DNA from: Chitinophaga oryzae
GTDB lineage: Bacteria > Bacteroidota > Bacteroidia > Chitinophagales > Chitinophagaceae
Length of the DNA stretch: 64,000 nucleotides
Direction: 5' to 3'
NCBI RefSeq assembly: GCF_012516375.2
Contig: NZ_CP051204.2
Span: forward strand, 5,890,001 to 5,954,000
Shown here piece after piece: positions 25,673 to 34,559 of this stretch. The position numbers were made by a program, and so were the translations under genes. The first letter of the stretch is position 1, and every line of letters begins with the position of its first letter. The notes beneath the pieces were generated by a model. It saw only the letters and a program-made list of their open reading frames with translations. It did no database searches and had not been told where the DNA came from.

Positions 25673-26131
25673 ATGGCGGATTCTTTTTCAAAAAAAGAAA
25701 ACAGAAACAAAAAAGCGAAAGCGAAAGAAGACAAGGCCCAAAAAATGAGGGAACGGAAGCTGAATAACAACAAAGGCAAAAGCCTGGAAGATATGCTGGC
25801 TTATGTGGATGAAAACGGTAACATCAGCGACTCCCCTCCCAGAGAAACGAGAAAAGCAGAAATAGATTCAAAAGATATCCAGATCGGCGCAACGCCCCGT
25901 CCCCCGGAAGATCCTATCAGAACTGGAATAGTCAATTTTTTCAATACCTCCAAAGGCTTCGGATTCATCACGGACGATAAATCCAAAGAAAGCGTGTTCT
26001 TTCACATTAACCAGGTATCAGAGCCCATCAAAGAGCGTGACAAAGTATCTTTTACGCGGGAAAGAGGCGCAAAAGGTTACAATGCGGTGGGTGTGAAAAA
26101 GGTGGGTGCGGGAACAAAAAACACCCTCTGA
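25673..26131 (+). CDS. cold-shock-domain protein with Lys-rich N terminus
   Basis: A 152-residue protein. Residues 1-35 are lysine-rich (KKENRNKKAKAKEDK), and residues 36-78 are hydrophilic. A cold shock domain follows at about 82-145: GIVNFFNTSKGFGFITDD holds the RNP1-type KGFGFI, and SVFFHINQV the RNP2-type VFFHI. Cold shock domains bind single-stranded nucleic acids. The long basic tail on the N side, typical of a Bacteroidota subgroup, probably adds affinity for RNA. It follows the RRM gene by about 90 bases with a hairpin between. Confidence 0.93.
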   Translation: MADSFSKKENRNKKAKAKEDKAQKMRERKLNNNKGKSLEDMLAYVDENGNISDSPPRETRKAEIDSKDIQIGATPRPPEDPIRTGIVNFFNTSKGFGFITDDKSKESVFFHINQVSEPIKERDKVSFTRERGAKGYNAVGVKKVGAGTKNTL

Positions 26132-26167
26132 ACCATCGGCATTTATTGAAATACTCCTGAAACTATC

Positions 26168-26209
26168 AGCAGCCGGTCAACGCATCCCGTGATGTGTTAA
26201 CCGGCTGCT
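26168..26209. terminator. bidirectional hairpin terminator
   Basis: Nineteen-base arms (26168-26186 and 26191-26209) pair except for one C-A mismatch and one G-U wobble, with a 4-base loop. It separates the cold-shock gene from the convergent desaturase gene. Confidence 0.7.
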
Positions 26210-26219
26210 TTGCGGTTAT

Positions 26220-26972
26220 TTATGACAGGGCAGGTTGTTCTTCCTGATGATGTCCCAGCCTGATAATTTTTATATAAGACAACAGCCTGATAACATGATA
26301 CACCGGATCTACCTCAAACCAACGCTGCCCGAAATTCACCGAAGAAGGGTGCTTATGGTGGTTGTTATGATACGATTCCCCCAGCATCAGCACATCCACG
26401 AATAACAGATTCATGGCTGTATTCCTCAGCTTGAAATTGATGTAACCATATTTATGGGCGAACCAGTTGACGATGGCGCCATGAAATGCACCCATTGTCA
26501 CCACGATCGGCAGTAAAAGGTACTGATACGGATTGGTGGCAAACACGACAAAAAACGCCACATACACCGCCACCCATAACAACCGGGAAAGCGTGCTGTT
26601 GGCAAACCGGTCAAACCAACCCCATTCCGGCAGGTTTTTAGTGTACTTTGCCTCCACTTCGATTTTGTTATGCAGGATCTGCTGATATACCGTCCTTGTA
26701 TCCCACATCATCGAAAAGATGTTTGACGAGTTGGAAGGTGAATGCGGGTCCAGTTCGGTATCAGTATGCGCATGGTGCAACCTGTGCATTACAGCATATG
26801 CCCGCGGGCTCATATAAGACGACCCTTGTGTGAGATAAGTGAAAATAAAGAAAAAACGTTCCCAGCCTTTACTCATGCTAAATGCGCCGTGAGCAGCATA
26901 TCTGTGCTGAAAAAAAGTCTGTGAGAACAATGAAAGATACCAGATGGCAGCGAAAAAAATAAAGACAATCAT
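26220..26972 (-). CDS. membrane fatty acid (acyl-CoA/lipid) desaturase
   Basis: The ATG at 26972 (MIVFIFFAAIWYLSLFSQTFFQHR) is preferred over 27110 because it fits the family start; the protein is then 250 residues. Three histidine boxes are present: HRYAAH (about 23-28), HRLHHAH (about 63-69) and, near the end, ESYHNNHH (about 200-207), the di-iron ligands of the fatty acid desaturase family. Four or more membrane segments are visible. The enzyme introduces double bonds in membrane lipid acyl chains. Its position opposite cold-shock genes is suggestive but may be chance. Confidence 0.88.
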   Translation of the reverse strand: MIVFIFFAAIWYLSLFSQTFFQHRYAAHGAFSMSKGWERFFFIFTYLTQGSSYMSPRAYAVMHRLHHAHTDTELDPHSPSNSSNIFSMMWDTRTVYQQILHNKIEVEAKYTKNLPEWGWFDRFANSTLSRLLWVAVYVAFFVVFATNPYQYLLLPIVVTMGAFHGAIVNWFAHKYGYINFKLRNTAMNLLFVDVLMLGESYHNNHHKHPSSVNFGQRWFEVDPVYHVIRLLSYIKIIRLGHHQEEQPALS

Positions 26973-27225
26973 ATTTGAAATTTGCGAAGCGGGAATAAAT
27001 CTCAAATATGCCAGTAGAATAAATGAAAAGATAAAAACGCTATCCGATGAGTAAGGATGTAAATGTAACCCATTTGTTGTTAATAAAATGATAAATGGCA
27101 GGGGTGGCAATACTTTTACAATTATTAACCTCCTGTTCGCTCATTTTAACCCCCTGGCGTATTATCCGCGTTTGTTGTTTATTTTTAACACATGATCCTA
27201 TCCGCTAATTATTAAATTATCAAAC

Positions 27226-28614
27226 GTGTTTGCAAAGGAGACTTATATCAACAGAAGAAACAGGCTGCAGTCCGATATGGGCAGTGGTATTATTTTGCTG
27301 GCCGGCAATGACGACAGCGGCATGAATTACCGGGATAACATTTATCCTTTCCGGCAGGACAGCAGCTTCCTGTATTTTATCGGGATAGACAGGCCGGGAC
27401 TGACGTTTGTACTGGACATAGATAACAACCGGGAGATATTATTCGGCAATGAAGCCACGGTAGAGGAGATCATGTGGACCGGCCCGGTAGATACGCTGGC
27501 CTCTGCTGCCGCCCGTACGGGTCTTACCGACATCAGGCCGTTGTCGCAGCTGGATGCTTTTCTGTCACAGGCAGTACAGCAACAACGCCCGGTACATTAC
27601 CTGCCTCCTTACCGGCCGGAGCATACGCTGAAGCTGGCCGCCTGGCTGGACATGCCTGTAGCATCGGTGGCGCAGCGGATGTCCGTGGCCCTCATCAAAG
27701 CAGTCATCCGCCAGCGGGCCATCAAATCCGCCGAGGAGATAGCCGAGATGGAAATAGCCGTGAACACTACGATCGATATGCAGCTCAAAGCCATGGAGCT
27801 GGCGGCTGCCGGCGTAACGGAAACGGAGATAGCCGGTCGCCTGCAGGCCGTGGCCATCGCCGCCGGCGGTAATATATCCTTTCCCGTTATCCTCACGGCC
27901 AACGGGCAGTTCCTGCATAACCATCCCCATAAGACCGCCTTCCGGGAAGGGCAACTGGTACTCTGCGACTGCGGCGCGGAAAACGCTATGCGTTATGCCG
28001 GGGACCTCACCCGCACCCACCCCGTCAATAAAAAATTCAGCACCGCTCAAAGAGAAATTTACGACATCGTGTACAATGCCTATAAAGCCGCCGCCGATGC
28101 CGTAAGACCAGGCATACGATATAAAGACGTACACCTGCTGGCCTGTGAACAGCTGGCCGCCGGACTTATCTCCCTCGGCCTCATGAAAGGCGACGCCAAA
28201 GAAGCCGTGGCAGCAGGCGCCCATGCGCTGTTCTTCCCCTGCGGCCTCGGGCATATGCTCGGCATGGACGTGCACGATATGGAGAACCTCGGCGAAGAGT
28301 ATGTCGGCTATACAGAGCACCTGAAAAAAAGTACCGACTTCGGTTTGAAATCACTCCGGCTGGGACGTGAACTGGAAGAAGGTTTTGTGCTGACGATAGA
28401 ACCTGGCATCTACTTCAATCCGCTGCTCAACGCAGCCTGGCGGGCAGAAGGGAAACACCTGGCGTTTATCAACTACGATAAACTGGCAGCCTACGACAAT
28501 TTCGGCGGCGTACGCATAGAAGACGATTTCCTGATCACCGCCGGCGGCAGCCGTATACTCGGGCGTCCATTCGCCACAACAGCCACCGAAATAGAAGACC
28601 TGATTGCATCATAA
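27226..28614 (+). CDS. pepP: aminopeptidase P family metallopeptidase (M24B), GTG start
   Basis: The 462-residue enzyme begins at a GTG (27226); the sequence from there (MFAKETYINRRNRLQ) aligns with usual family starts and there is no suitable ATG. The N-terminal creatinase-like domain is followed by the M24 pita-bread domain with all five metal ligands: Asp248 (CDCGAE), Asp260 (GDLTRT), His343 (GLGHMLG), Glu392 (TIEPGIY) and Glu432 (RIEDDF). It removes N-terminal residues from peptides with proline in position 2, in the cytoplasm. The next gene is 14 bases on and encodes a DUF885 metallopeptidase-like lipoprotein, so the two probably act in peptide use. Confidence 0.9.
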   Translation: MFAKETYINRRNRLQSDMGSGIILLAGNDDSGMNYRDNIYPFRQDSSFLYFIGIDRPGLTFVLDIDNNREILFGNEATVEEIMWTGPVDTLASAAARTGLTDIRPLSQLDAFLSQAVQQQRPVHYLPPYRPEHTLKLAAWLDMPVASVAQRMSVALIKAVIRQRAIKSAEEIAEMEIAVNTTIDMQLKAMELAAAGVTETEIAGRLQAVAIAAGGNISFPVILTANGQFLHNHPHKTAFREGQLVLCDCGAENAMRYAGDLTRTHPVNKKFSTAQREIYDIVYNAYKAAADAVRPGIRYKDVHLLACEQLAAGLISLGLMKGDAKEAVAAGAHALFFPCGLGHMLGMDVHDMENLGEEYVGYTEHLKKSTDFGLKSLRLGRELEEGFVLTIEPGIYFNPLLNAAWRAEGKHLAFINYDKLAAYDNFGGVRIEDDFLITAGGSRILGRPFATTATEIEDLIAS

Positions 28615-28628
28615 ATATTCTATCATAC

Positions 28629-29945
28629 ATGAAAAAAACCTTGCGGCTGCTGCCGCTTTTATGGCTGTTTGCCTGTAACAACGGCCCTGCAAAGGAAAGC
28701 GGGCAACAACAGCTGGACCGGCTCGCGGCGCAGTATGTGCGCCTCGGACTGGATATCGGCCAGTACGACCCTGACTTTGTAGACGCCTACTACGGGCCCG
28801 ACTCCCTGAAGCCCGCCTCCAAACAGGACCACTTTCCGAAAGACAGCTTCCTTGCAAAAGTGGAGACACTGAAAAAAGCATTACAGGAAGCAGCAACCGC
28901 CACGGACAATGATACGCTCCGCATCCGCGCCAACTGGATCACGCAGCAGCTCACTGCTTTCGGCCGCCGTATCCGCATATTCTCCGGCGAATACAAACCA
29001 TTTGATGAAGAGTCCCAAGAGCTGTTCGGCGCGGTGGCGCCCGCGTACCCCGAAGCGCATTACCAGTCGCTGATAGCGGAACTCGACAGCCTGCTTCCCG
29101 GCAAAGGCCCGGTAGCAGCACGCTTCCAGCAGCTGGCCAACCGCTTCGTGATCCCTGAAAAAAAGCTGGACACCGTTTTTAAAACAGCCATCGCAGAAGC
29201 CCGCAAACGCACGCTGCAGCATTATGATCTGCCCAACACAGAAAACTTCACCCTGGAATATGTGAGCGGCAAACCGTGGATGGGTTACAACTGGTACAAA
29301 GGACACTACCAGAGCCTTATCCAGGTGAGCGCCGATCTGAAGATTTTTATCGAAAAGGCCATCGATCTCGGCTGCCATGAAGGGTATCCCGGTCATCATG
29401 TGTACAACATGCTGCTCGAAAAAAACCTGTATCACGACAAAGGCTGGACGGAGATTTCCTTATACCCGCTCTTCAGCCCGCAGTCGCTCATTGCGGAAGG
29501 CAGCGCCAATTACGGCATTGAGCTGGCTTTTCCGGGCGAGGAGAAAACCACTTTTACCAGAGACATACTGCTACCGCTGGCAGGCCTGGACACCGCCGGT
29601 ATCACCGCCTATTTCCATGCGCTGGACATCAAAGGCAGGCTCAATTATGCCCGCAATGAAGTGGCCAGGGGCATGCTGAACGGCACCATGTCTGACTCCA
29701 CCGCGGTACAGTGGTTGCTGAACTATACGCTGCTCAACAGCGAAGCAGCAGCAAAAGGATTGCAGTTCATCCGTAAGAACCGCAGCTATGTCATCAACTA
29801 CAACTACGGCCAGGACCTGATCAAAAACTATATCGATGCCAAAGCCGCTGCCGGTCAGCCGGAGAAGCGATGGGACGCTTTCGGCTACCTGCTAAGCAAT
29901 CAGATCACGCCGGCCGATCTGATCAAAGCAGGTGGCGGTAAATAA
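28629..29945 (+). CDS. DUF885 family metallopeptidase-like lipoprotein
   Basis: The 438-residue protein begins with a lipoprotein signal (lipobox LFAC, Cys16). The zinc-ligand motif HEGYPGHH at about residues 250-257 and the downstream EGSANYGIELAF fit the DUF885 group, which is related to gluzincin metallopeptidases. It is shorter than the usual 550-600 residue DUF885 lipoproteins. It would act on peptides or esters in the periplasm or at the surface. It follows the aminopeptidase P gene by 14 bases and the pair probably forms a peptide-degrading operon. Confidence 0.82.
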   Translation: MKKTLRLLPLLWLFACNNGPAKESGQQQLDRLAAQYVRLGLDIGQYDPDFVDAYYGPDSLKPASKQDHFPKDSFLAKVETLKKALQEAATATDNDTLRIRANWITQQLTAFGRRIRIFSGEYKPFDEESQELFGAVAPAYPEAHYQSLIAELDSLLPGKGPVAARFQQLANRFVIPEKKLDTVFKTAIAEARKRTLQHYDLPNTENFTLEYVSGKPWMGYNWYKGHYQSLIQVSADLKIFIEKAIDLGCHEGYPGHHVYNMLLEKNLYHDKGWTEISLYPLFSPQSLIAEGSANYGIELAFPGEEKTTFTRDILLPLAGLDTAGITAYFHALDIKGRLNYARNEVARGMLNGTMSDSTAVQWLLNYTLLNSEAAAKGLQFIRKNRSYVINYNYGQDLIKNYIDAKAAAGQPEKRWDAFGYLLSNQITPADLIKAGGGK

Positions 29946-30109
29946 ACAGCTACCCTTGCCGCATTGTCGCATAGGTTTTTTACCGGCATCAGCGCCTTTC
30001 ATCGCTACATGCTATGGTTGCCTGATAGGAAACGGGATGGCTACAGCCGCGATTCATTGCGAACTCACGCCGGCGCCGTTGCAGGGCAAACAACTACTGT
30101 CTGAAATAT

Positions 30110-30133
30110 AACAGGGGGCTCCTGCCCCCTGTT
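30110..30133. terminator. hairpin terminator
   Basis: A perfect 10-bp stem (AACAGGGGGC / GCCCCCTGTT, 30110-30119 and 30124-30133) with a 4-base loop lies just after the stop of the minus-strand LytTR regulator (30135), and about 165 bases after the DUF885 stop on the plus strand. Confidence 0.65.
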
Positions 30134-30134
30134 C

Positions 30135-30851
30135 CTATAGTCCTTCTTTGAGTACTTTGAACACAAATTCCCGGTAGCTGTTACCGATGGGCAGCTCCTG
30201 CCGCCCGATTTCCACGTCCTGCAACGTGAAAGCCGTGACCCTGGAGAGGTTAACGATAAACGAACGATGGATACGCAGGAAACGTTTGTCACGGACTTCT
30301 TCTTCCATATCGCCGATTTTGTACTTCGCCATAAAAGTGCTGCCGTCTGCACGGTGCACTACCACATAGTCTTTCACACTTTCTATATAGAGGATATCAT
30401 CTGTCAGGATTTTATTGTATTTGTTGCCGGTTTTCAGGAAGATATATTCTTCCTTCGGCGCGGGGCGTGCGGTAACGACGGTCGTTTCCCGGGGAGAAAA
30501 GCGGGAATAATAGCGCTCCACCGCTTTGAAAAAGCGTTCGAAGGTAACTGGTTTCAGCAGGTAGTCCACCACGTCCAGCTCATAACCTTCCAGGGCGTAT
30601 TCCCGGTAGGCTGTGGTGAAGATAACTGCCGGCGGCTGCCGTAATGTCCTCAGGAATTCGATGCCGGTGATCTGCGGCATCTTTATGTCCAGGAAAAGCA
30701 GGTCCACCTGTTTGGTACGCAGCTCCTGCGCCGCCTGCAGCGCATTGGAGCAGGCGCCCACCACTTCCAGGGTACTGAGCTGGCTGATATGGTTCTGTAA
30801 TAATGCTATTGCCAGCGGTTCATCGTCTGTTATAAGGCATTTTATTTTCAC
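30135..30851 (-). CDS. LytTR-type response regulator
   Basis: A 238-residue regulator with a receiver domain (Asp9-Asp10, phosphoacceptor Asp55 in LLFLDIKMP, Lys in DYLLKPVTF) and a C-terminal LytTR domain (about residues 133-235: KILTDDILYIESVKDYVVVH, RFLRIHRSFIVNLSRVTAFT). It is the partner of the LytS-type kinase that precedes it with a 4-base overlap, and it is encoded divergently from an outer-membrane receptor gene, a likely target. Confidence 0.92.
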   Translation of the reverse strand: MKIKCLITDDEPLAIALLQNHISQLSTLEVVGACSNALQAAQELRTKQVDLLFLDIKMPQITGIEFLRTLRQPPAVIFTTAYREYALEGYELDVVDYLLKPVTFERFFKAVERYYSRFSPRETTVVTARPAPKEEYIFLKTGNKYNKILTDDILYIESVKDYVVVHRADGSTFMAKYKIGDMEEEVRDKRFLRIHRSFIVNLSRVTAFTLQDVEIGRQELPIGNSYREFVFKVLKEGL

Positions 30852-31939
30852 ACCTGCTGATTTAAACGCAGCTCCAGCTTCGCTGTAAATATGCGCTGCG
30901 CGGCACTCGTTTCAAATGTATGGGATTCCGGGTAAAGTAGCGCGAGCTGTTTACGGATATTTTCCAGCCCGATGCCCAGCTGCCGGTTCACCTTCTGCTT
31001 AAAGGTATTACTGATGATGAAGCTCAGCAGGCCGTCCTGCTGCATCAGCACAATCTTTATCTCCGGGGAGCCTGCATCCTCCCCTGCTCCATGCTTGAAA
31101 GCATTCTCCGTGAGCGACAGCAATATCAGGGGCGCTATCGCCACATCCCGCTCCACCCGATGTTCGAAGGAAATGACCAGCCGGTCGTCGTAACGGAGTT
31201 TTTCCAGTTCGATATAGTTCTGCAGCAGGGATATTTCCTGTGATACAGGCACAAACATTTTATCGGAACGGTACAGCAGCGTATCCAGTATGGCCGACAG
31301 GCGGGCAATAGATGGGGATGTCTGAGGCGATTGCAGGATGGACAGCGCGTAAATATTATTCAGGGTATTGAACAGAAAATGGGGATTAAGTTGCGCCTTC
31401 AGGGCACTTAGCTCGATGTCCGTCTTTTGTTTCTCCAGCTCCATGGCCCGCTTAGTCACCACGTACTGGTCTTTCAGCAGTTTGATGAAAATGAAAACGG
31501 AAGCGTAGGTAAACGCCTGGAAGAAGTAATTAAAGAACAGGGCGCTCATATCTGTAAAAATAACCAGCACAGATTCCTGGTTGAAAGGCTTTATACGGAT
31601 AAGCGGCTCCAGCACGTACACCACGCTCAGCCGCGTTGCCGCCGATATCAGGTACAGCACCGTCAGCGATACGATGACCGTTCTGAAATAATGCTTCCCG
31701 GTCAATAACTGCGGCAGTACCCAATAGGCTAGAAAATAGGTGATGGGGGCAGTGCTTCCCAGCTCGAATAAACCGACAAACAGAAAATTATTGAACGGCT
31801 CCGGGGTGGATGCATTGGGGTACCTGGTAGCATACCTGGTGGCAGACAGCGTACATACCCCCATCCAATACAGGCAGTGCGCCAGGAGGCGGTGTTTACG
31901 GGTGAATAGTATGATTTTTTCTATTAAAGGCATGATCAT
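30848..31939 (-). CDS. LytS/YehU-type sensor histidine kinase
   Basis: A 363-residue membrane kinase with about four hydrophobic segments (residues 20-35, 52-75, 85-110 and 130-155), a linker, and the His_kinase region with His187 in LNPHFLFNTLNNIYALS. The ATP-binding pocket is shown by LTENAFKHG and GIGLENIRKQLALLYP. It overlaps the regulator gene by 4 bases (ATGA). The sensing mode is unknown because it has no large periplasmic domain. Confidence 0.92.
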   Translation of the reverse strand: MIMPLIEKIILFTRKHRLLAHCLYWMGVCTLSATRYATRYPNASTPEPFNNFLFVGLFELGSTAPITYFLAYWVLPQLLTGKHYFRTVIVSLTVLYLISAATRLSVVYVLEPLIRIKPFNQESVLVIFTDMSALFFNYFFQAFTYASVFIFIKLLKDQYVVTKRAMELEKQKTDIELSALKAQLNPHFLFNTLNNIYALSILQSPQTSPSIARLSAILDTLLYRSDKMFVPVSQEISLLQNYIELEKLRYDDRLVISFEHRVERDVAIAPLILLSLTENAFKHGAGEDAGSPEIKIVLMQQDGLLSFIISNTFKQKVNRQLGIGLENIRKQLALLYPESHTFETSAAQRIFTAKLELRLNQQV

Positions 31940-32133
31940 AAAAGTAGCAAACTTCAGGTCTTCTTAGCGGTACCGTCGACGAACAGGACCGTTGCGCGTA
32001 TGAAAGCTGCGTTTGCGCATCCGAACGTCGGTTTAGCCCTGCTACCCACTGTCTGTACGCTGTAACCCGCCGTTGATCGATCCGTTGAAAACGGCTTTCC
32101 GGATTGTTTCACATTTGCGCAAACACTCCTCAA

Positions 32134-34467
32134 ATGAAGCAATTATTCCTGGTTTTATGCTGCCTTGGCATAGCCACACCGGCTTTCAGCCAATCCTATA
32201 CTTTGAAAGGAAAGATCATGTCCGCCAGCACTAAAGAAGCCGTCACCGGCGCTATGGTATTGTTACAGTCGCAGCGCGACTCCACTAAAAAGTTCCCCGC
32301 TGCGGCCGGCGCCAGCGGCAACTTCCAGCTGAGCCTGCCGGCAGGCAGCTATACGCTTCGTACGTGGGCTTTTAATTTCGTCGCGCATTCCCGGACAGTC
32401 ATCCTGCAGGAAGATACCGACCTTGGAAATATCACCCTGGCAGACGATGTTAAACAACTCGCCACCGTGCAGGTACAGGGCGAAAAATCCACCATCGAAC
32501 TAAAAACAGATAAAAAAGTGTTCAACGTGGGTAAAGACATCCTCTCCAAAGGCGGCAACGCTACAGATATTCTGAACAATGTGCCTGCGGTGAACGTGGA
32601 TATACAGGGCAACGTATCGTTGCGCGACAACCAGAACGTGAGGATACTCATCAACGGAAAGCCGTCTATGCAGACGCAGAACAACGGACTGGCACAGATC
32701 CCGGCCGGTAACATCGAAAAAATAGAAGTGATCACCAACCCATCCTCGGCTTACGAAGCACAGGGCAGCGCAGGGATTATCAACATCATCCTGAAAAAAA
32801 ATGCCGCGCAGGGATTCAACGCATCTTTGCAGGCCGGTCTCGCCAGTCCGAGAAACAACACCGCCAACCTCAACGCCAGCTACAAAACACAACACGTTAA
32901 CCTGTTCACCAATATCGGCGTCCGCGATCAGACATTACTTCTGCGGGAAGACCTGGTGCGTGTCAACAAAAATCCGTACAGCCTGCTGCGGCAGCATAAC
33001 CGCGCCGACTTAAATTCCAACAGCGTCAACCTCTACTTCGGAACGGATTTTTATCTCAACGAGCAAAACACACTTACCGCCAGCTACTTCCGGACCAAAC
33101 GGGACAACCATGATACCAACGACTTTTCTTACAACTACTTTAATGCACATGGCACGTCCGACAGTTCCGTCAGCCGGCAGGAGATCTATCGCGAGCCGCA
33201 GATATTCAATGAACTGGAACTGAACTACGCCCGTACCTTTAAACAACCCGGCAGAAAATGGACCACGTATGTACAGTACGATTTCTGGAATGACGACGAA
33301 AACCAGGACATCCGGCAATCCGGCGGCCAGCCTGGCCCTTTGAACATCATTACCCGGGATATCGAAAGCAGCAAGGACATCTACCTGCAAAGCGATTATA
33401 AGACACCGTTGAAAGCCGGGCAGCTGGAAATGGGCGTCCGTGGCCAGTGGCGCGCCATCCGCAGCGAATATTCCGCCGCGCAGAACGGAAAACTGCTCGA
33501 CGGCAATAACAACAAGCTTTTTTATGACGAGGATATCTATGCCGCCTATACGCAGTACAGCCGGAAATGGAAGCAACTGGATGCCCAGCTGGGCTTGCGC
33601 AGCGAGCTGTCCAGCATCCGTATCAGCGACCGGGAACAAACGGTCGGCAAACATAAACAGTACATCAACCTGTTCCCCACCCTGCATTTACAGTACAGCT
33701 TCCGGCACGACTGGAGCCTGCAGGCCAGTTACAGCCGCCGGATCAACCGGCCCAAATTCTGGCAGCTGAACACCTTCTCCGGCTTGTCAGACCAGCGGTT
33801 TCTCCAGCGCGGCAATCCCAATATGGACCCGATGTACACCAATGTGGCAGAACTGGCGCTGCTGAAGAAAACCGGGCAGTTGACCGTGAACCCCGGCATC
33901 TATTACCAATACACGACCAATTATTTTGACGCGGTGATCGAACCGCAGGCCGACGGCACTTTTGTGCGGACATGGGCCAATATGGGCAACGAAAACCGCT
34001 ACGGGCTGGACATGACCACCACCTACAGCCCCTATGGCTGGTGGCGCCTGTCCTGGGACATCAACTGGTATTCCTACTCCCAGCGCGGGGAATATGCCGG
34101 CAAAGCCTATTCCGCCGACAACACCACGTGGTTCACCACTATCCGCTCCGGTATGCGGTTTCCCAAAATTGTGAACATAGACGGCAGCTTCACCTATCGC
34201 GGCAGACGGCAGGAAGTACAGGTGACCACAGCAGAACAATACCGCGCCAACATCGGTTTCTCCAAAGACCTGTTTGGCGACCGGATGTCGGTCGCCTTCA
34301 GCATCAACAACATCTTCAATTCCAATATCCTGCTACAGGAAATGGACGTGCCGGCGTACTCCCTTTCTACCCGCAGCCAGCGGGAAGGGGTTATCTACAC
34401 GGGCAATGTGGTGTACCGGTTTAACCGCAGGAAAAACCAGACAGACAGGCTACCGGAAGAAAAATAA
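32134..34467 (+). CDS. TonB-dependent receptor, outer membrane beta-barrel family
   Basis: The ATG at 32134 (MKQLFLVLCCLGIATPAFSQ) is preferred over 32104 because it opens directly into a signal peptide; the protein is 777 residues. A carboxypeptidase-regulatory-like domain spans about 20-110 (LKGKIMSASTKEAVTGAMVLL), a plug domain follows (about 120-225, with VFNVGKDILSKGGNATDILNNVPAVNVD and GIINIILKKN), and the rest is a beta barrel (OMP_b-brl_3 type). It imports an unknown ligand through the outer membrane. There is no SusD partner. The divergent LytTR pair is a likely regulator. Confidence 0.9.
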   Translation: MKQLFLVLCCLGIATPAFSQSYTLKGKIMSASTKEAVTGAMVLLQSQRDSTKKFPAAAGASGNFQLSLPAGSYTLRTWAFNFVAHSRTVILQEDTDLGNITLADDVKQLATVQVQGEKSTIELKTDKKVFNVGKDILSKGGNATDILNNVPAVNVDIQGNVSLRDNQNVRILINGKPSMQTQNNGLAQIPAGNIEKIEVITNPSSAYEAQGSAGIINIILKKNAAQGFNASLQAGLASPRNNTANLNASYKTQHVNLFTNIGVRDQTLLLREDLVRVNKNPYSLLRQHNRADLNSNSVNLYFGTDFYLNEQNTLTASYFRTKRDNHDTNDFSYNYFNAHGTSDSSVSRQEIYREPQIFNELELNYARTFKQPGRKWTTYVQYDFWNDDENQDIRQSGGQPGPLNIITRDIESSKDIYLQSDYKTPLKAGQLEMGVRGQWRAIRSEYSAAQNGKLLDGNNNKLFYDEDIYAAYTQYSRKWKQLDAQLGLRSELSSIRISDREQTVGKHKQYINLFPTLHLQYSFRHDWSLQASYSRRINRPKFWQLNTFSGLSDQRFLQRGNPNMDPMYTNVAELALLKKTGQLTVNPGIYYQYTTNYFDAVIEPQADGTFVRTWANMGNENRYGLDMTTTYSPYGWWRLSWDINWYSYSQRGEYAGKAYSADNTTWFTTIRSGMRFPKIVNIDGSFTYRGRRQEVQVTTAEQYRANIGFSKDLFGDRMSVAFSINNIFNSNILLQEMDVPAYSLSTRSQREGVIYTGNVVYRFNRRKNQTDRLPEEK

Positions 34468-34503
34468 TACAAGCCTTCACTTTTGTATCCATTCTTCAAA
34501 AAA

Positions 34504-34537
34504 ATACAGCACTACCGGAAATCCGGCAGTGCTGTAT
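34504..34537. terminator. bidirectional hairpin, rho-independent for the cytolysin-like gene
   Basis: The arms ATACAGCACT and CCGG pair with CCGG and AGTGCTGTAT with one mismatch around an AAAT loop. On the minus strand it is followed by a run of seven U, a good terminator for the gene ending at 34560; it lies about 35 bases after the receptor stop on the plus strand. Confidence 0.75.
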
Positions 34538-34559
34538 CCTATAACCGTTAAACTGCTTG

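Noticed and set aside
27565..28320. Open frame of 251 residues opposite aminopeptidase P
   Set aside because: Antisense to an enzyme with all five metal ligands in place.
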